NCBI RefSeq assembly: GCF_001426375.1
Contig: NZ_LMEO01000045.1
Span: forward strand, 488,928-552,927
Origin: Paenibacillus sp. Root444D2
GTDB taxonomy: Bacteria; Bacillota; Bacilli; Paenibacillales; NBRC-103111
DNA length: 64,000 nt
Reading direction: 5' to 3'
Made by a program: the position numbers and the translations under genes. The notes beneath the pieces were generated by a model, which worked only from the letters and a program-made list of their open reading frames with translations, was not told the DNA's origin and ran no database searches. Below, piece after piece: positions 1 through 7,788 of this stretch. The number at the start of each line of letters is the position of its first letter. The first letter of the stretch is position 1.

Positions 1-788
1 ATGAAGTCGGGGCCAAAATTGCCGGTCTTCATCTAGAGGGTCCTTATCTGAATCCGAAGCGTAAAGGTATGCAAAATGAACGGTTTTTACGACATCCGAA
101 TCTTACTGAAATGAAAGAAATTTTTAACGAAGCAGATGGACTGATTAAGATGGTTACAATAGCCCCAGAATTACCTGGCGGGATGGAGCTCATCTCTTTT
201 CTGAAAGAAAAGGGCGTCATAATCGCCGTTGCGCATTCAGATGCCACATACGAGGAAGCAAAGCAAGCCTTTGAAGCCGGAGCGAGTCACGTAACGCATT
301 GTTTCAATGGCATGCGACCGATTCATCATCGTGATCCCGGTCTGGTTGTAGCCGCTTTTGAAGAAGAACATGTAAGCCTCCAAGCGATTGTGGATGGCAT
401 TCATTTGCATCCTGCGATCGTTCGAATGATGCATCGTCTGAAAGGACCCAATGGCATGATACTTATCACAGATGCTTTACAAGCCATGGGACTAGGTGAT
501 GGGAATTATATGTTTGGTGGCCATCATGTTACGGTTTCCGACGGTGTAGCTCGACTAGAGGATGGGACTTTAGCCTCCAGTACGGTTACGATGAATGAGG
601 CACTGCGTCTAACCGTTGAAACCGGCATTTCTTTAAAAGACGCGGTTCAAATGGCTTCAACCACACCTGCACGAATATTAAGCATTGATACTCTAGGCCG
701 AATCTCCACGGGACTTGACGCTGATCTTGTCTTGTTAAATGAACAATTCCAAGTGCAATGGACAATGATTAAGGGTGATATCATCTAG
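1..788 (+). CDS. nagA: N-acetylglucosamine-6-phosphate deacetylase, 5' end outside window
   Basis: The reading frame is open from base 3, so the gene starts upstream of the window; about 261 residues are visible. It should remove acetate from GlcNAc-6-P to give glucosamine-6-P in the cytoplasm, feeding amino sugars from the medium or cell wall into glycolysis. Visible family marks, in order, are the metal-binding GLHLEGPYLNP segment at the very start, HSDAT, the HCFNGMRPIHHRDPG block (family usually HLFNAM), the DGIHLHP segment, the catalytic Asp in LITDALQAMG and the LASSTVTMNEALR helix. All expected C-terminal motifs are present, so the gene looks intact. It is the only gene with its orientation until 2824. 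The next gene on its right is convergent. Confidence 0.93.
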   Translation, partial: EVGAKIAGLHLEGPYLNPKRKGMQNERFLRHPNLTEMKEIFNEADGLIKMVTIAPELPGGMELISFLKEKGVIIAVAHSDATYEEAKQAFEAGASHVTHCFNGMRPIHHRDPGLVVAAFEEEHVSLQAIVDGIHLHPAIVRMMHRLKGPNGMILITDALQAMGLGDGNYMFGGHHVTVSDGVARLEDGTLASSTVTMNEALRLTVETGISLKDAVQMASTTPARILSIDTLGRISTGLDADLVLLNEQFQVQWTMIKGDII

Positions 789-815
789 CTGAATTTTAAA
801 GTTGATCCACCGCAA

Positions 816-862
816 AAAAATAAAACAAACCGGAACCCTTTATTTCCCAAGGAGTTCCGGTC
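816..862 (-). terminator. Rho-independent terminator
   Basis: The inverted arms CCGGAA (830-835) and TTCCGG (855-860) form a hairpin extended by CC/GG pairs with one bulge. Read on the minus strand it is followed by a T-rich run. It therefore fits the end of the minus-strand ABC ATPase relic just before it. A closely similar hairpin sits at 50823-50870 behind a second copy of the same relic. Confidence 0.7.
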
Positions 863-871
863 TTATAAACA

Positions 872-952
872 CTAGAAAACTTCATTCAACCGTCCATCAC
901 GAAACCGCACAATCTGATTCGCCTATTGAGCAATCGAAATGTCATGCGTAAT
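872..952 (-). pseudogene. Relic: C-terminal tail of an ABC transporter ATPase (MacB/LolD type)
   Basis: The minus-strand translation reads ITHDISIAQ, then an in-frame stop, then ANQIVRFRDGRLNEVF and a final stop. THD is the switch-histidine motif of ABC ATPases, and the rest matches the usual tail of export-type ATPases (ADRI-x-RIRDGRI). Only the last ~27 codons survive, and the stop inside them confirms decay. The relic begins at the base directly after the stop codon of the upstream oxidase gene (953), so it is a clean deletion junction. A sister relic lies at 50880-50998. Confidence 0.75.
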
Positions 953-2212
953 CTATTTTTCCATCAAATATTTATTCAAAAAGTCGTTACGAAACTTTCC
1001 GTGTGGATCACACTGAAGCATCAGTTGTCGGAAGTCTGGCAGCTTCTCATAGAGTGGCTTTAACTGATCGGGCTGCATGGTAAACAGCTTCCCCCAATGC
1101 GGACGAGCCCGGAAAGGCGCAAGTTGCTTTTCGATCATCGGCAGCACTTGCTTGACTGCCTCCCAATTCGGTTTCCACGTAAAATGAATAGCAACTGAAT
1201 CCTGATTGTAATTAGGGCTCATCCACAAATTATCTTTGGCAATGGTACGAACTTCAGAAACATAAAGGTATGGCGAGATATGCTCCCGTATGCCATTAAG
1301 CGCATTCAATGCCTGACAGGCATCTTGTCGCGGCACGAAATACTCGCTTTGCAGTTCCTCTCCAGCACTCGGAGTGAAATCCATACGAAAGTGCGGCAAT
1401 CTCTCGTGCCATGGTCCCGCGATGCCCATCTGCTCGCTGCAATTCTCCGCTGTATGTCCAGGCACTGGATGCCGTGGTGAAGTTGCTAATTGCGCGTCGA
1501 AAAACTCAGGGGCCACTTGATCAGAGACTTGATCCGTCAGCTTCCGCTTTATCCAGACTTGATTGAAATTCGGATTCTTCCAATCGGTGAATAGACTAAC
1601 ACTGTAAGCACTGGAAAAAATATCGTCAAAGTGCTCATTAAGTTGCACTAGTGACAAATTATCGTAAACATGCTGACTCATCTGAAATGTTGGGATCACA
1701 TCCAGTGTAATTTTAGTGACTACCCCCAATCCTCCAAGCCCAACAATTGAACCTGCGATGTCTTGTTGCTCGCGAGAGAATACAGCCTTGTCCCCATTCG
1801 CCTGAACAACTTCCATTGAATCGACCACTGTAGCAAGATTGCCATTTCGATCACCAGAACCATGTGTTGCCGTAGCGCATGCACCAGCAACGGTTATGTG
1901 CGGCAGCGACGCCAAATTGTGAAGCGCATAGCCATGGTTATGAAGATGTTCACATAGCTCTCCATACCGGATTCCTGCTTCAACAGTTACCTTATTTTTT
2001 AGAGTATCTAAGGCTACCACACGGTTAAGGTTCTGAAGCGAAAGAAGGATTTCGGTACAATCGGCGATGCTATTAAACGAGTGCCGTGTGCCAAGCACCT
2101 TTATTTGCTTACTGCGAACCACAAATTCCTGTACTTGCTCCACACTTGTGGGAGTATGGAGTTCAGAGGCACTATACTTGTAGTTGCCAGCCCAATTCCA
2201 AATATTTTTCAT
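953..2212 (-). CDS. FAD-linked alditol oxidase / sugar-lactone oxidase-like protein
   Basis: This is a 419-residue flavoprotein of the VAO/PCMH family with an N-terminal FAD-binding domain (about 10-180) and a C-terminal D-arabinono-1,4-lactone-oxidase-type domain. GTRHSFN near residues 41-47 carries the His used for covalent FAD attachment in alditol oxidases (AldO, XyoA), and NLASLPHITVAGACATATHG (about 99-118) is the FAD pyrophosphate loop of that group. Length and C-terminus (GKFRNDFLNKYL) match AldO at about 418 residues. Known relatives oxidise terminal hydroxyls of xylitol, sorbitol or glycerol with O2 and release H2O2. There is no signal peptide, so it should be cytoplasmic. The specific substrate is an inference. 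Confidence 0.85.
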   Translation of the reverse strand: MKNIWNWAGNYKYSASELHTPTSVEQVQEFVVRSKQIKVLGTRHSFNSIADCTEILLSLQNLNRVVALDTLKNKVTVEAGIRYGELCEHLHNHGYALHNLASLPHITVAGACATATHGSGDRNGNLATVVDSMEVVQANGDKAVFSREQQDIAGSIVGLGGLGVVTKITLDVIPTFQMSQHVYDNLSLVQLNEHFDDIFSSAYSVSLFTDWKNPNFNQVWIKRKLTDQVSDQVAPEFFDAQLATSPRHPVPGHTAENCSEQMGIAGPWHERLPHFRMDFTPSAGEELQSEYFVPRQDACQALNALNGIREHISPYLYVSEVRTIAKDNLWMSPNYNQDSVAIHFTWKPNWEAVKQVLPMIEKQLAPFRARPHWGKLFTMQPDQLKPLYEKLPDFRQLMLQCDPHGKFRNDFLNKYLMEK

Positions 2213-2471
2213 ATCTTCACTCGCCTTCGAAAGTATTTTTAATTGATAAAATATTTCTTGACCATGTAATTCAATAGATAATTAATTCAAAACAATACTG
2301 AATATTCCTGCTATAGGGTGAGCAAAGACTGCCGGGATGTCGGCTGCCTTATCCTATTCGTGTTTATTGAGCTATAATTCCTCGTAAGTTCAGTGAGTTG
2401 TGTTTGAAAATGTTTGAATAGGACCATCTCACGAAGCGATTATACTCTTCATATAATTCCACATTTTGTTA

Positions 2472-2551
2472 AACTATCCTGCCCGTTAACGCAATGAAGG
2501 CCACCGATCAAATCGGCAGCCTCGTTTCTGGGTTTTCATTCAACTATAGTT
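2472..2551. repeat. Dispersed short repeat, copy A
   Basis: This 80-base element starts AACTATCCTGCCCGTTAAC and ends CAACTATAGTT, so its ends are inverted (AACTAT/ATAGTT). The middle can fold through CCGAT/ATCGG and AGGC/GCCT. It aligns over about 72 bases with 26779-26850. The family resembles a MITE-like or REP-like element and carries no coding sequence. Confidence 0.7.
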
Positions 2552-2647
2552 CACGACCTTCGGATTATCTGTGATTTTCATAAAAAGGAGCACCGAGGTG
2601 TATCCAATGAGAGGTTTCTCTTTGATTCAAATGATCTCGGTTTGTAA

Positions 2648-2680
2648 AAAAGAAGGAGCACTTCGCTCCTTCTTCTTTGG
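2648..2680 (+). terminator. Terminator-like hairpin
   Basis: GAAGGAGC and GCTCCTTC form a perfect 8-bp stem with a short loop, followed by TTCTTTGG on the plus strand and by a T-run on the minus strand (A-run at 2646-2651 on plus). It could end transcripts from either side or attenuate transcription entering the SMP-30 gene at 2824. Confidence 0.55.
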
Positions 2681-2823
2681 ACATTTCCACTACCAAGTAC
2701 TAATAATATTGAACGTTTATGTTGTGATGTTATTGACGACGAACATGTTTCCTGCATATCCTAAGAAAAAACTCATCTTGGGTCTTAAAGAAGAAATACA
2801 TTTGGAAGCTGCAGGTAAAAAAA

Positions 2824-3717
2824 ATGAAAGCTGATATTGCATCTAACGTATTTTATGATTTGTTTCCTCAGATCACCTGTCTCGAACAGGCAGCCACCGG
2901 ATTTATTTTTACCGAGGGTCCAGCTTGGGATAAAACGGACGGCTCGCTTGTATTCAGCGATATTAAGGCAAACACGATTTATCGCTTGAAGGAGCAGGAC
3001 CATCTCTCCGTAGTGCGGCGTCCAAGCGGAATGTCGAACGGACTGGCATTTGACGCCGAACAGCGGCTCATTGCTTGCGAACATGCTGGTCGAAGGCTCT
3101 CTTTATATTCCCTGTATGATTCGATTGGACCGATCGTTACGCTGGCTGACCGCTATGAGGGTAAACGCTTGAACAGTCCGAACGATGTGATTGTAGCTTC
3201 GGACCGCTCCATTTACTTCACAGACCCCAATTACGGTTTAGTGAATGAATTGCAAGCACCGAAAGCGCAAGAGCAGTTATTTCAGGGAGTCTACAGGTTA
3301 TCTCCGTCAGGCAAACTGACACTACTTATCAATGACTTTGCTGGTCCTAACGGTTTAGCGTTATCGCCTGATGAACGAAAGCTGTATGTCAGCGACACGG
3401 AACGTCAGCATATCAGAGTGTTCGATCTTGATAACCATGGCCGATTGGTGTACGGCAGACTGTTCGCCAAGCTGGACGTGAGTATGGGAGAAGGCGTCGC
3501 CGATGGCTTGAAGGTAGACGAAGAGGGGCACGTGTACTGCGCAGGACCGGGAGGAGTATGGGTGTTTGAACCAGACGGAAGCGTTATCGGATTGTTGAAG
3601 ATTCCCGAAATAACTTCCAATTTAACGTGGGGAGGATTATCAGGACGGACCATGTATATTACCGCCACTTCCTCCGTATACAAGATACCCGTTGGGGTGA
3701 CTAAAGCAGGATTTTGA
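2824..3717 (+). CDS. SMP-30/gluconolactonase family lactonase
   Basis: This 297-residue six-bladed beta-propeller should open a sugar lactone (gluconolactone type) to the free acid using a divalent metal. The expected metal ligands are visible: E31 in FTEGPAW, N120 in NSPND, N176 in GPNGL and D228 in VADGL. There is no signal peptide, so it is predicted cytoplasmic. It lies divergent to the alditol-oxidase-like gene. Oxidation of a sugar or polyol followed by lactone hydrolysis would be a sensible pair, but they do not share an operon. The start at 2824 is preceded by a weak AGG-type site. The actual lactone is unknown. Confidence 0.88.
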   Translation: MKADIASNVFYDLFPQITCLEQAATGFIFTEGPAWDKTDGSLVFSDIKANTIYRLKEQDHLSVVRRPSGMSNGLAFDAEQRLIACEHAGRRLSLYSLYDSIGPIVTLADRYEGKRLNSPNDVIVASDRSIYFTDPNYGLVNELQAPKAQEQLFQGVYRLSPSGKLTLLINDFAGPNGLALSPDERKLYVSDTERQHIRVFDLDNHGRLVYGRLFAKLDVSMGEGVADGLKVDEEGHVYCAGPGGVWVFEPDGSVIGLLKIPEITSNLTWGGLSGRTMYITATSSVYKIPVGVTKAGF

Positions 3718-3723
3718 TCCGAA

Positions 3724-3792
3724 GCGAATAATAGTTTCAGGATACATGGTTCCATCATTCCCATCCTCGGTTGTAAAGTTAAGATTACTCAT
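3724..3792 (-). pseudogene. Possible 5' stub of an unidentified gene
   Basis: An ATG at 3792-3790 is placed six bases behind a good AGGAG site and opens MSNLNFTTEDGNDGTMYPET before the frame runs into the antisense strand of the SMP-30 gene. A good start signal on a short, normal-looking N-terminus whose continuation is antisense to a real gene suggests a truncated gene. I do not recognise the family. A decayed repeat motif (3847-3868) sits just upstream. Confidence 0.25.
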
Positions 3793-3846
3793 TGTAATCT
3801 CCTGCTTTTCACGATGTTAGTCGCTTATAGCAGAACTTGTCATACT

Positions 3847-3868
3847 TTTCCGTTAGCTTAACTCGTTA
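3847..3868. repeat. Dispersed repeat end-motif, partial copy
   Basis: TTCCGTTAGCTTAACTCG matches the CCGTTAGCTTAAT end of the dispersed repeat family seen at 2472, 12650 and 13015. Only one end is recognisable. Confidence 0.4.
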
Positions 3869-3983
3869 TAACTCTTTGCCTAAGCGCCGCAAGACAATCA
3901 CGACGAGGTCATCTTCAATGTGGCGCCTGTGTTGGAGGGAAAGGCGTTAAATTAGATAAGTCGCGAAGCGCTCGGGAAACAGA

Positions 3984-4583
3984 TTACAACCTTACGGTCA
4001 AATCCGCGATCTGCTTGTTAATGTCTCCTCGCATCAGTCCGCCGTGGTAGCAGACGACGCTTTCGATGTCGAACGGTTTGAATTTCTCCAACGAGCGGAT
4101 AGCGTTCTCCATGTCAATCGTTGAGTAGGGAGATGAACATTGCAACTCACCGTTGTTGATCACCAAGGCGTCCCCGGCAATCAACGTCTTGTTCGCATGA
4201 TGGTAAAGGCTGACATGGCCCGGCGTATGACCCGGCGTATGGATGACCGTCAAACCGTCGCCGAGCGGAAGTGTCTCGCCGTCCACCAATAGCCGCGTCA
4301 CGTTCGGCTTGGACGGATGGAGGAAGACATTCTCGAATGGAATGCGTACCTCGTCCGGTAAGGTTGCCACCTCGGCCTGTAATCTGTCCGGAGGAAATTT
4401 CAGTAACGGTGCTTTCCCGTCGATCGTGTCCCTGTCATCTTCATGGGCATATACTTCAAACGGTGCTGCACCCGCTTTCTTCAGAAACTCCGGCAAGCTG
4501 CCGATGTGATCGATGTCCTGATGTGTCAAAACGATGGCGCGCAGAGGCCGCCCGGTGATTCCGGCTTGCTCCGCTAGGCGAGC
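3984..4583 (-). pseudogene. MBL-fold metallohydrolase, N-terminally truncated
   Basis: The frame is open from about 4583 to the stop at 3984 and reads RLAEQAGITGRPLRAIV, then THQDIDHIG, which is the zinc-binding HxxxDH-type motif. GHTPGHVSLYH, the GDAL segment and the late His of VVCYHGG supply the other metal ligands. What is missing is the first ~45-50 residues, including the usual first beta strand and the DAG segment. Just upstream (4584-4586) the frame hits TGA and homology-like sequence ends. The only in-frame start near the motif is a TTG at 4529 with no plausible ribosome site. I take it as a 5'-deleted gene, although a shortened product is possible. Confidence 0.7.
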
Positions 4584-4683
4584 TCAACACAAAATCGAGC
4601 ATCTCTACGCTAAGCTTTAAAGAACGAGAGCTTATTAATTTTCATGGGAATGTAGGCTCAGTTGTGTTGCCATTAAAGAATTT

Positions 4684-4729
4684 AAAAAGGACCTTTTACC
4701 GGCTCGTCACCGATAAAGGTCCTTTTTCT
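4684..4729. terminator. Strong bidirectional terminator
   Basis: AAAAAGGACCTTT and AAAGGTCCTTTTT form a 13-bp stem around an 18-base loop, with A-runs on one side and T-runs on the other. It can stop the small secreted-protein gene (minus strand, stop at 4780) and any plus-strand transcript. Confidence 0.85.
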
Positions 4730-4779
4730 ACAAATGAAATTCTAAGGAATCTTAACAACAAGGTATAATTCCGTCCCGG

Positions 4780-4953
4780 TTAAGCTACCTCTGGTTTTGC
4801 CTCCGGCTTAGCTGCAAACATCGCTCCCTGTTTCGAGGCTGAAGCCATCTCCGGCTTTGCTTCCGGCTTTGCGCTTACCGTTGTTGGAACAGCAATTGCT
4901 GCAATCAACGCAGCTCCCAACATCCATTTCACTGCTTTGTTCATTTTGTTCAT
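4780..4953 (-). CDS. Small secreted AKPE-repeat peptide
   Basis: This encodes a 57-residue peptide starting MNKMNKAVKW. The ATG at 4953 is chosen because GGAGG lies 8 bases before it; an ATG 15 bases further upstream has no such site. Residues 1-28 form a typical signal peptide with basic start, hydrophobic core GAALIAAIAV and cleavage near VSA. The mature part is only about 30 residues and carries AKPEAKPE twice, separated by MASASKQGAMFA. It has its own terminator at 4684-4729. Function is unknown. The imperfect duplication and high Pro/Glu/Lys content suggest an unstructured exported peptide. It is clearly expressed-looking rather than a chance frame. Confidence 0.7.
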   Translation of the reverse strand: MNKMNKAVKWMLGAALIAAIAVPTTVSAKPEAKPEMASASKQGAMFAAKPEAKPEVA

Positions 4954-4969
4954 CGTTATAACCTCCATA

Positions 4970-5440
4970 AAATGAATTCACTTACTACATTCATCTTACA
5001 GCGGGTGCACTCCCTTAGCATGAGACATGGCCGGGAAATCCATAGGGAAGATTAGAGGATAAAATCGGGAAGTATTCCGGGAATCGCTAACAATTTGTGC
5101 ATCCTGTCGGTAACGAAAGCAAAAAGCCACCATTGGCGGTTCCGATTTCACCGTCAAATAAAGTGGCCGATAACACGATTGTTGTCGCTGTAATGCCGAT
5201 TCACAATTCTTACAAACTGTAAAACAAAAAAATGCAGATTCTGTCCAAGTACCAGACATATCTGCATAAGATTGGATGAAAATTTGTTCAAGCTATCCAA
5301 GAACGTTTTCACTTGAGGGTTAAGGTTCAATGCATTTTCATCAAGGCTATCGGCATCGCTTCAATTTGTGTTTACAGGCCCTATAACTTGGCCCATTCAA
5401 GACCGCAGAAAGCATCGATTGGAGACAAAATATTTTTTTA
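4970..5440. other. Intergenic stretch without a recognised gene
   Basis: This region lies between the divergent small-peptide and MerR genes. A minus-strand frame of 87 codons (4996-5259) has no ribosome site, is cysteine-rich in an irregular way and matches nothing I know, so I leave it out. No repeat copy or clear hairpin is seen. Confidence 0.5.
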
Positions 5441-5471
5441 TTGACTTAAACCGTGGTTTAAGTAGTATCCT
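5441..5471 (+). promoter_or_regulatory. MerR-type promoter with 19-bp spacer and palindromic operator
   Basis: The -35 TTGACT (5441-5446) and -10 TATCCT (5466-5471) are 19 bp apart, the overlong spacing typical of MerR-controlled promoters. A perfect 9-bp inverted repeat, ACTTAAACC-GT-GGTTTAAGT (5444-5463), fills the spacer. It should be the site where the MerR protein encoded at 5513 controls its own gene and probably the SDR gene behind it. Confidence 0.8.
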
Positions 5472-5512
5472 ATTCTTGTCGACAATGAAAGATAAAATTT
5501 GGGGGCCTCCAG

Positions 5513-5890
5513 ATGAAGTATTGTTCAATTAGCGAAGCTTCAAAAAAATTCAATATTCCAGAATCCACATTACGTTATTATGAAAAAAAAGGACTACTTC
5601 CACTAATCGAGCGTGATAAAGCTGGTAGGCGGTTATTTTCAGAAGATCAAATTACGCTCCTTGAAATCGTTATTTATTTAAAAAACACGCACATGCCAAT
5701 AAGTGGTATCAAGCAATATGTTGACTGGGTAGTAGAAGGAGATAACACCACCCAACTCCGGCTTGGAATGATGAAGAATCACAAGCAAGCTGTGCTAGCT
5801 GAAATTTCGTTGATGACCGAATCCTTAAAAGGAATTGACGTAAAAATTACACGTTATACAAAACGTACTCAGGAAAGAAAAGAAGAATGA
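5513..5890 (+). CDS. MerR-family transcriptional regulator
   Basis: This 125-residue protein has a winged helix-turn-helix at about residues 3-72 (ISEASKKFNIPESTLRYYE is the classic MerR recognition helix region) followed by a short coiled-coil dimerisation helix. There is no cysteine cluster for metal sensing, and the C-terminal effector part is minimal, as in the redox/aldehyde-responsive small MerR group. A 19-bp-spacer promoter with a palindrome lies just upstream, so it is most likely autoregulated. An SDR oxidoreductase starts 106 bases downstream on the same strand and is the likely target. The inducer is unknown. Confidence 0.88.
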   Translation: MKYCSISEASKKFNIPESTLRYYEKKGLLPLIERDKAGRRLFSEDQITLLEIVIYLKNTHMPISGIKQYVDWVVEGDNTTQLRLGMMKNHKQAVLAEISLMTESLKGIDVKITRYTKRTQERKEE

Positions 5891-5996
5891 TAAGATGAAA
5901 AAGTATTAGTAACTGACGCATATAAATGAATTGGCTTTATTGCTTTGAAATTGATAAACAATTGAGTGAAGAAAATTATGGAGAAGAGGAACTATC

Positions 5997-6758
5997 ATGA
6001 AACTTTCAGGAAATACAATACTTATTACAGGCGGAAGTTCTGGAATAGGATTAGCTTTTGCAGAGCGCTTTATAAAAGCTGGAAATAAAGTCATTGTTTG
6101 TGGACGACGTGAAAATGTACTTCAAAATGCGAAAGAAAAATCCCCTAGCCTTATTACTCGTGTAAGTAATTTGGATATTGAATCCGAGCGTGTAGCATTA
6201 TTTGATTGGGTAACAGCGAACTATCCAGAAGTGAATGTGTTAGTTAACAATGCAGGAATCCAACAACGCTTTAATGTGCTAAAAGCGGATGCGAAGAACA
6301 ATTGGAGTTATTTCAGTAAAGAAATCACAACCAACATTGAAGCACCTTTCCATCTCTCTATGCTGTTCGCTCCATTTTTTGCAACAAAAGAAGAGCCGAC
6401 TATCATTAACGTGACATCTGGGCTAGCTTTTACGCCGTTTGCGATTGCTCCGATTTATTCAGCAACAAAAGCGGCGCTTCATTCATTTACAATGAGTCTA
6501 AGACACCAACTCTCTGATACGTCTGTAGAAGTGATTGAAGTTGCACCTCCGGCAGTGAATACAAATTTAGGTGGAGCGGGGTTACATATTCAAGGAGAAC
6601 CATTAGATGCCTTCGCAGATGGAATTTTCAAAGGATTAGAAGAGGGTAAAAAGGAAATTGGATATGGTACTTCTGTGAATCGCTTACGCATGTCGCGAGA
6701 TGAAGTCGACGAGTACGCTGAAAAGATGTATAAGGCCACGAAAAACACAATTGAATAA
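5997..6758 (+). CDS. Short-chain dehydrogenase/reductase (DltE-like)
   Basis: This 253-residue cytoplasmic SDR has cofactor motif TGGSSGIG at residues 11-18, NNAG at 84-87 and the catalytic set S141, Y154, K158 (YSATK). The overall sequence resembles the DltE/YvaG-type NAD(P)-dependent oxidoreductases. The GGAGAAGAGGAA region before the ATG supports the start. The gene follows a MerR regulator on the same strand and ends before a terminator, so the two probably form a MerR-induced detoxification or redox unit. The substrate (carbonyl compound) cannot be told from the sequence. Confidence 0.88.
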   Translation: MKLSGNTILITGGSSGIGLAFAERFIKAGNKVIVCGRRENVLQNAKEKSPSLITRVSNLDIESERVALFDWVTANYPEVNVLVNNAGIQQRFNVLKADAKNNWSYFSKEITTNIEAPFHLSMLFAPFFATKEEPTIINVTSGLAFTPFAIAPIYSATKAALHSFTMSLRHQLSDTSVEVIEVAPPAVNTNLGGAGLHIQGEPLDAFADGIFKGLEEGKKEIGYGTSVNRLRMSRDEVDEYAEKMYKATKNTIE

Positions 6759-6814
6759 CTTCCGAGATCATAAATCAAAATGTCAATTCTTTTGACTTCT
6801 CCTTGGCATATAAA

Positions 6815-6855
6815 AAGAAAAACTCGCCGTAGTGTTGGCGAGTTTTCATTCTTTT
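6815..6855 (+). terminator. Terminator of the MerR-SDR unit
   Basis: AAAACTCGCC and GGCGAGTTTT form a 10-bp stem with an 8-base loop, with T-rich sequence after it on both strands. It lies 60 bases behind the SDR stop. Confidence 0.8.
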
Positions 6856-7020
6856 AGTTATCCATCCAACTTCAGGTTCACTAGTAATTAAACCACTTAG
6901 TAGATTGAACTCATACTAAGAATATTCAAAAGTTAATAATGGAAATTCCATTGGAAACTTGCAAGCACTTTTAGCAAAATAATAATAGTAAAGACAAATA
7001 TTTACTCTATCATTGAAATC

Positions 7021-7048
7021 AAAAAAGAGCTGCTTCAATGCAGCTCCT
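7021..7048 (-). terminator. Terminator of the GNAT gene
   Basis: On the minus strand GGAGCTGC-ATTGAA-GCAGCTC is followed by TTTTTT. It stands 25 bases behind the stop of the acetyltransferase gene. Confidence 0.8.
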
Positions 7049-7072
7049 GCGTTATTATTCATCGTTGGTTGA

Positions 7073-7615
7073 TTAGATATCCTCGGACGGATTGATAAGG
7101 GCCAGAACCTGATGATCTTCCCACACCCCGTTGATCTTCACGTTGCTTCGGGAGATGCCTTCTTTGTGGAATCCGGCATTCTCAAGTACGCGGATAGATC
7201 CTGGATTTCGGGGTGAGGCTTCCCCGACGATCCGGTGAAACTTCAGCTCCTCGAAGGCATAGCGTACCACCTGCTTCACTGCCTCCGTCATATAGCCATT
7301 GCCGTTATAAGCCTGGTCAAGGCTGTATCCGATCATGCAGCTTTGAAGCGGTCCCCGCGCCACAAAGGATAGCCCTATGTTGCCAATAATCCGGTCGTCC
7401 TCCTTGTGGCATACCAAAAAAGCATATTTCCGATCCTCCACCCTGTCAGCCTTGCTCTTAATAATCGATTGGAGCTGGTGCTCCTCCGTATAGTATTCCT
7501 CCGGGTTGCTTGGCGAAAACTTATTAAAGAACTCCCGATTACGCTTATACATTGCTGTTAATTCTCCGGCGTCCGCCTCCTCAGGGAACCGAACGTACAC
7601 TTGCTGCTCCGACAT
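7073..7615 (-). CDS. GNAT acetyltransferase (RimJ/RimL-like)
   Basis: About 180 residues with the acetyltransferase fold. The acetyl-CoA loop is seen at SLDQAYNGNGYMTEAVKQVV (variant of the R/Q-x-x-G-x-G/A motif), followed by RIVGEASPRNPGSIRVLENA and GFHKEGI, typical of the RimJ/RimL/SpeG branch that acetylates protein N-termini or small amines. The start at 7615 (MSEQQVYVRF) has GGGGATGG at good spacing; a start 15 bases upstream is possible. It is a single-gene unit with its own terminator. Substrate unknown. Confidence 0.85.
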   Translation of the reverse strand: MSEQQVYVRFPEEADAGELTAMYKRNREFFNKFSPSNPEEYYTEEHQLQSIIKSKADRVEDRKYAFLVCHKEDDRIIGNIGLSFVARGPLQSCMIGYSLDQAYNGNGYMTEAVKQVVRYAFEELKFHRIVGEASPRNPGSIRVLENAGFHKEGISRSNVKINGVWEDHQVLALINPSEDI

Positions 7616-7788
7616 ATGCACCATCCCCACAAACTAAGATAATGGATAATTATATCACAAGAGGGAAGGTTCGGATATTGATTGGATGAGACTAATGCTG
7701 CGATTATACGAAACCGGCCCTAAGGGGCAATTTAAGCGGATTGTATGGATAATATCCTTGTCACCTGACACTCAATGAAGAGGATAAG

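Larger units (their letters stand above)
2213..2823. other. Long intergenic region with a dispersed repeat and a terminator-like hairpin
   Basis: This 611-base gap separates the divergent oxidase and SMP-30 genes. It holds one copy of the short dispersed repeat (2472-2551) and a strong hairpin (2650-2678). An 87-codon frame from 2571 runs straight through the hairpin and shows no recognisable features, so I do not call it a gene. The stretch 2300-2470 is AT-rich and shows nothing I can name. Confidence 0.6.

Noticed and set aside
2571..2834. An 87-codon plus-strand frame before the SMP-30 gene
   Set aside because: It runs through a strong hairpin and overlaps the SMP-30 start; composition is irregular and no domain is recognisable.
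3900..3955. Possible coding scrap DEVIFNVAPVLEGKALN on the plus strand
   Set aside because: Short, without start signal or family likeness; could be chance.
4996..5259. An 87-codon minus-strand frame between two divergent genes
   Set aside because: No ribosome site, no domain, irregular Cys content; probably chance.
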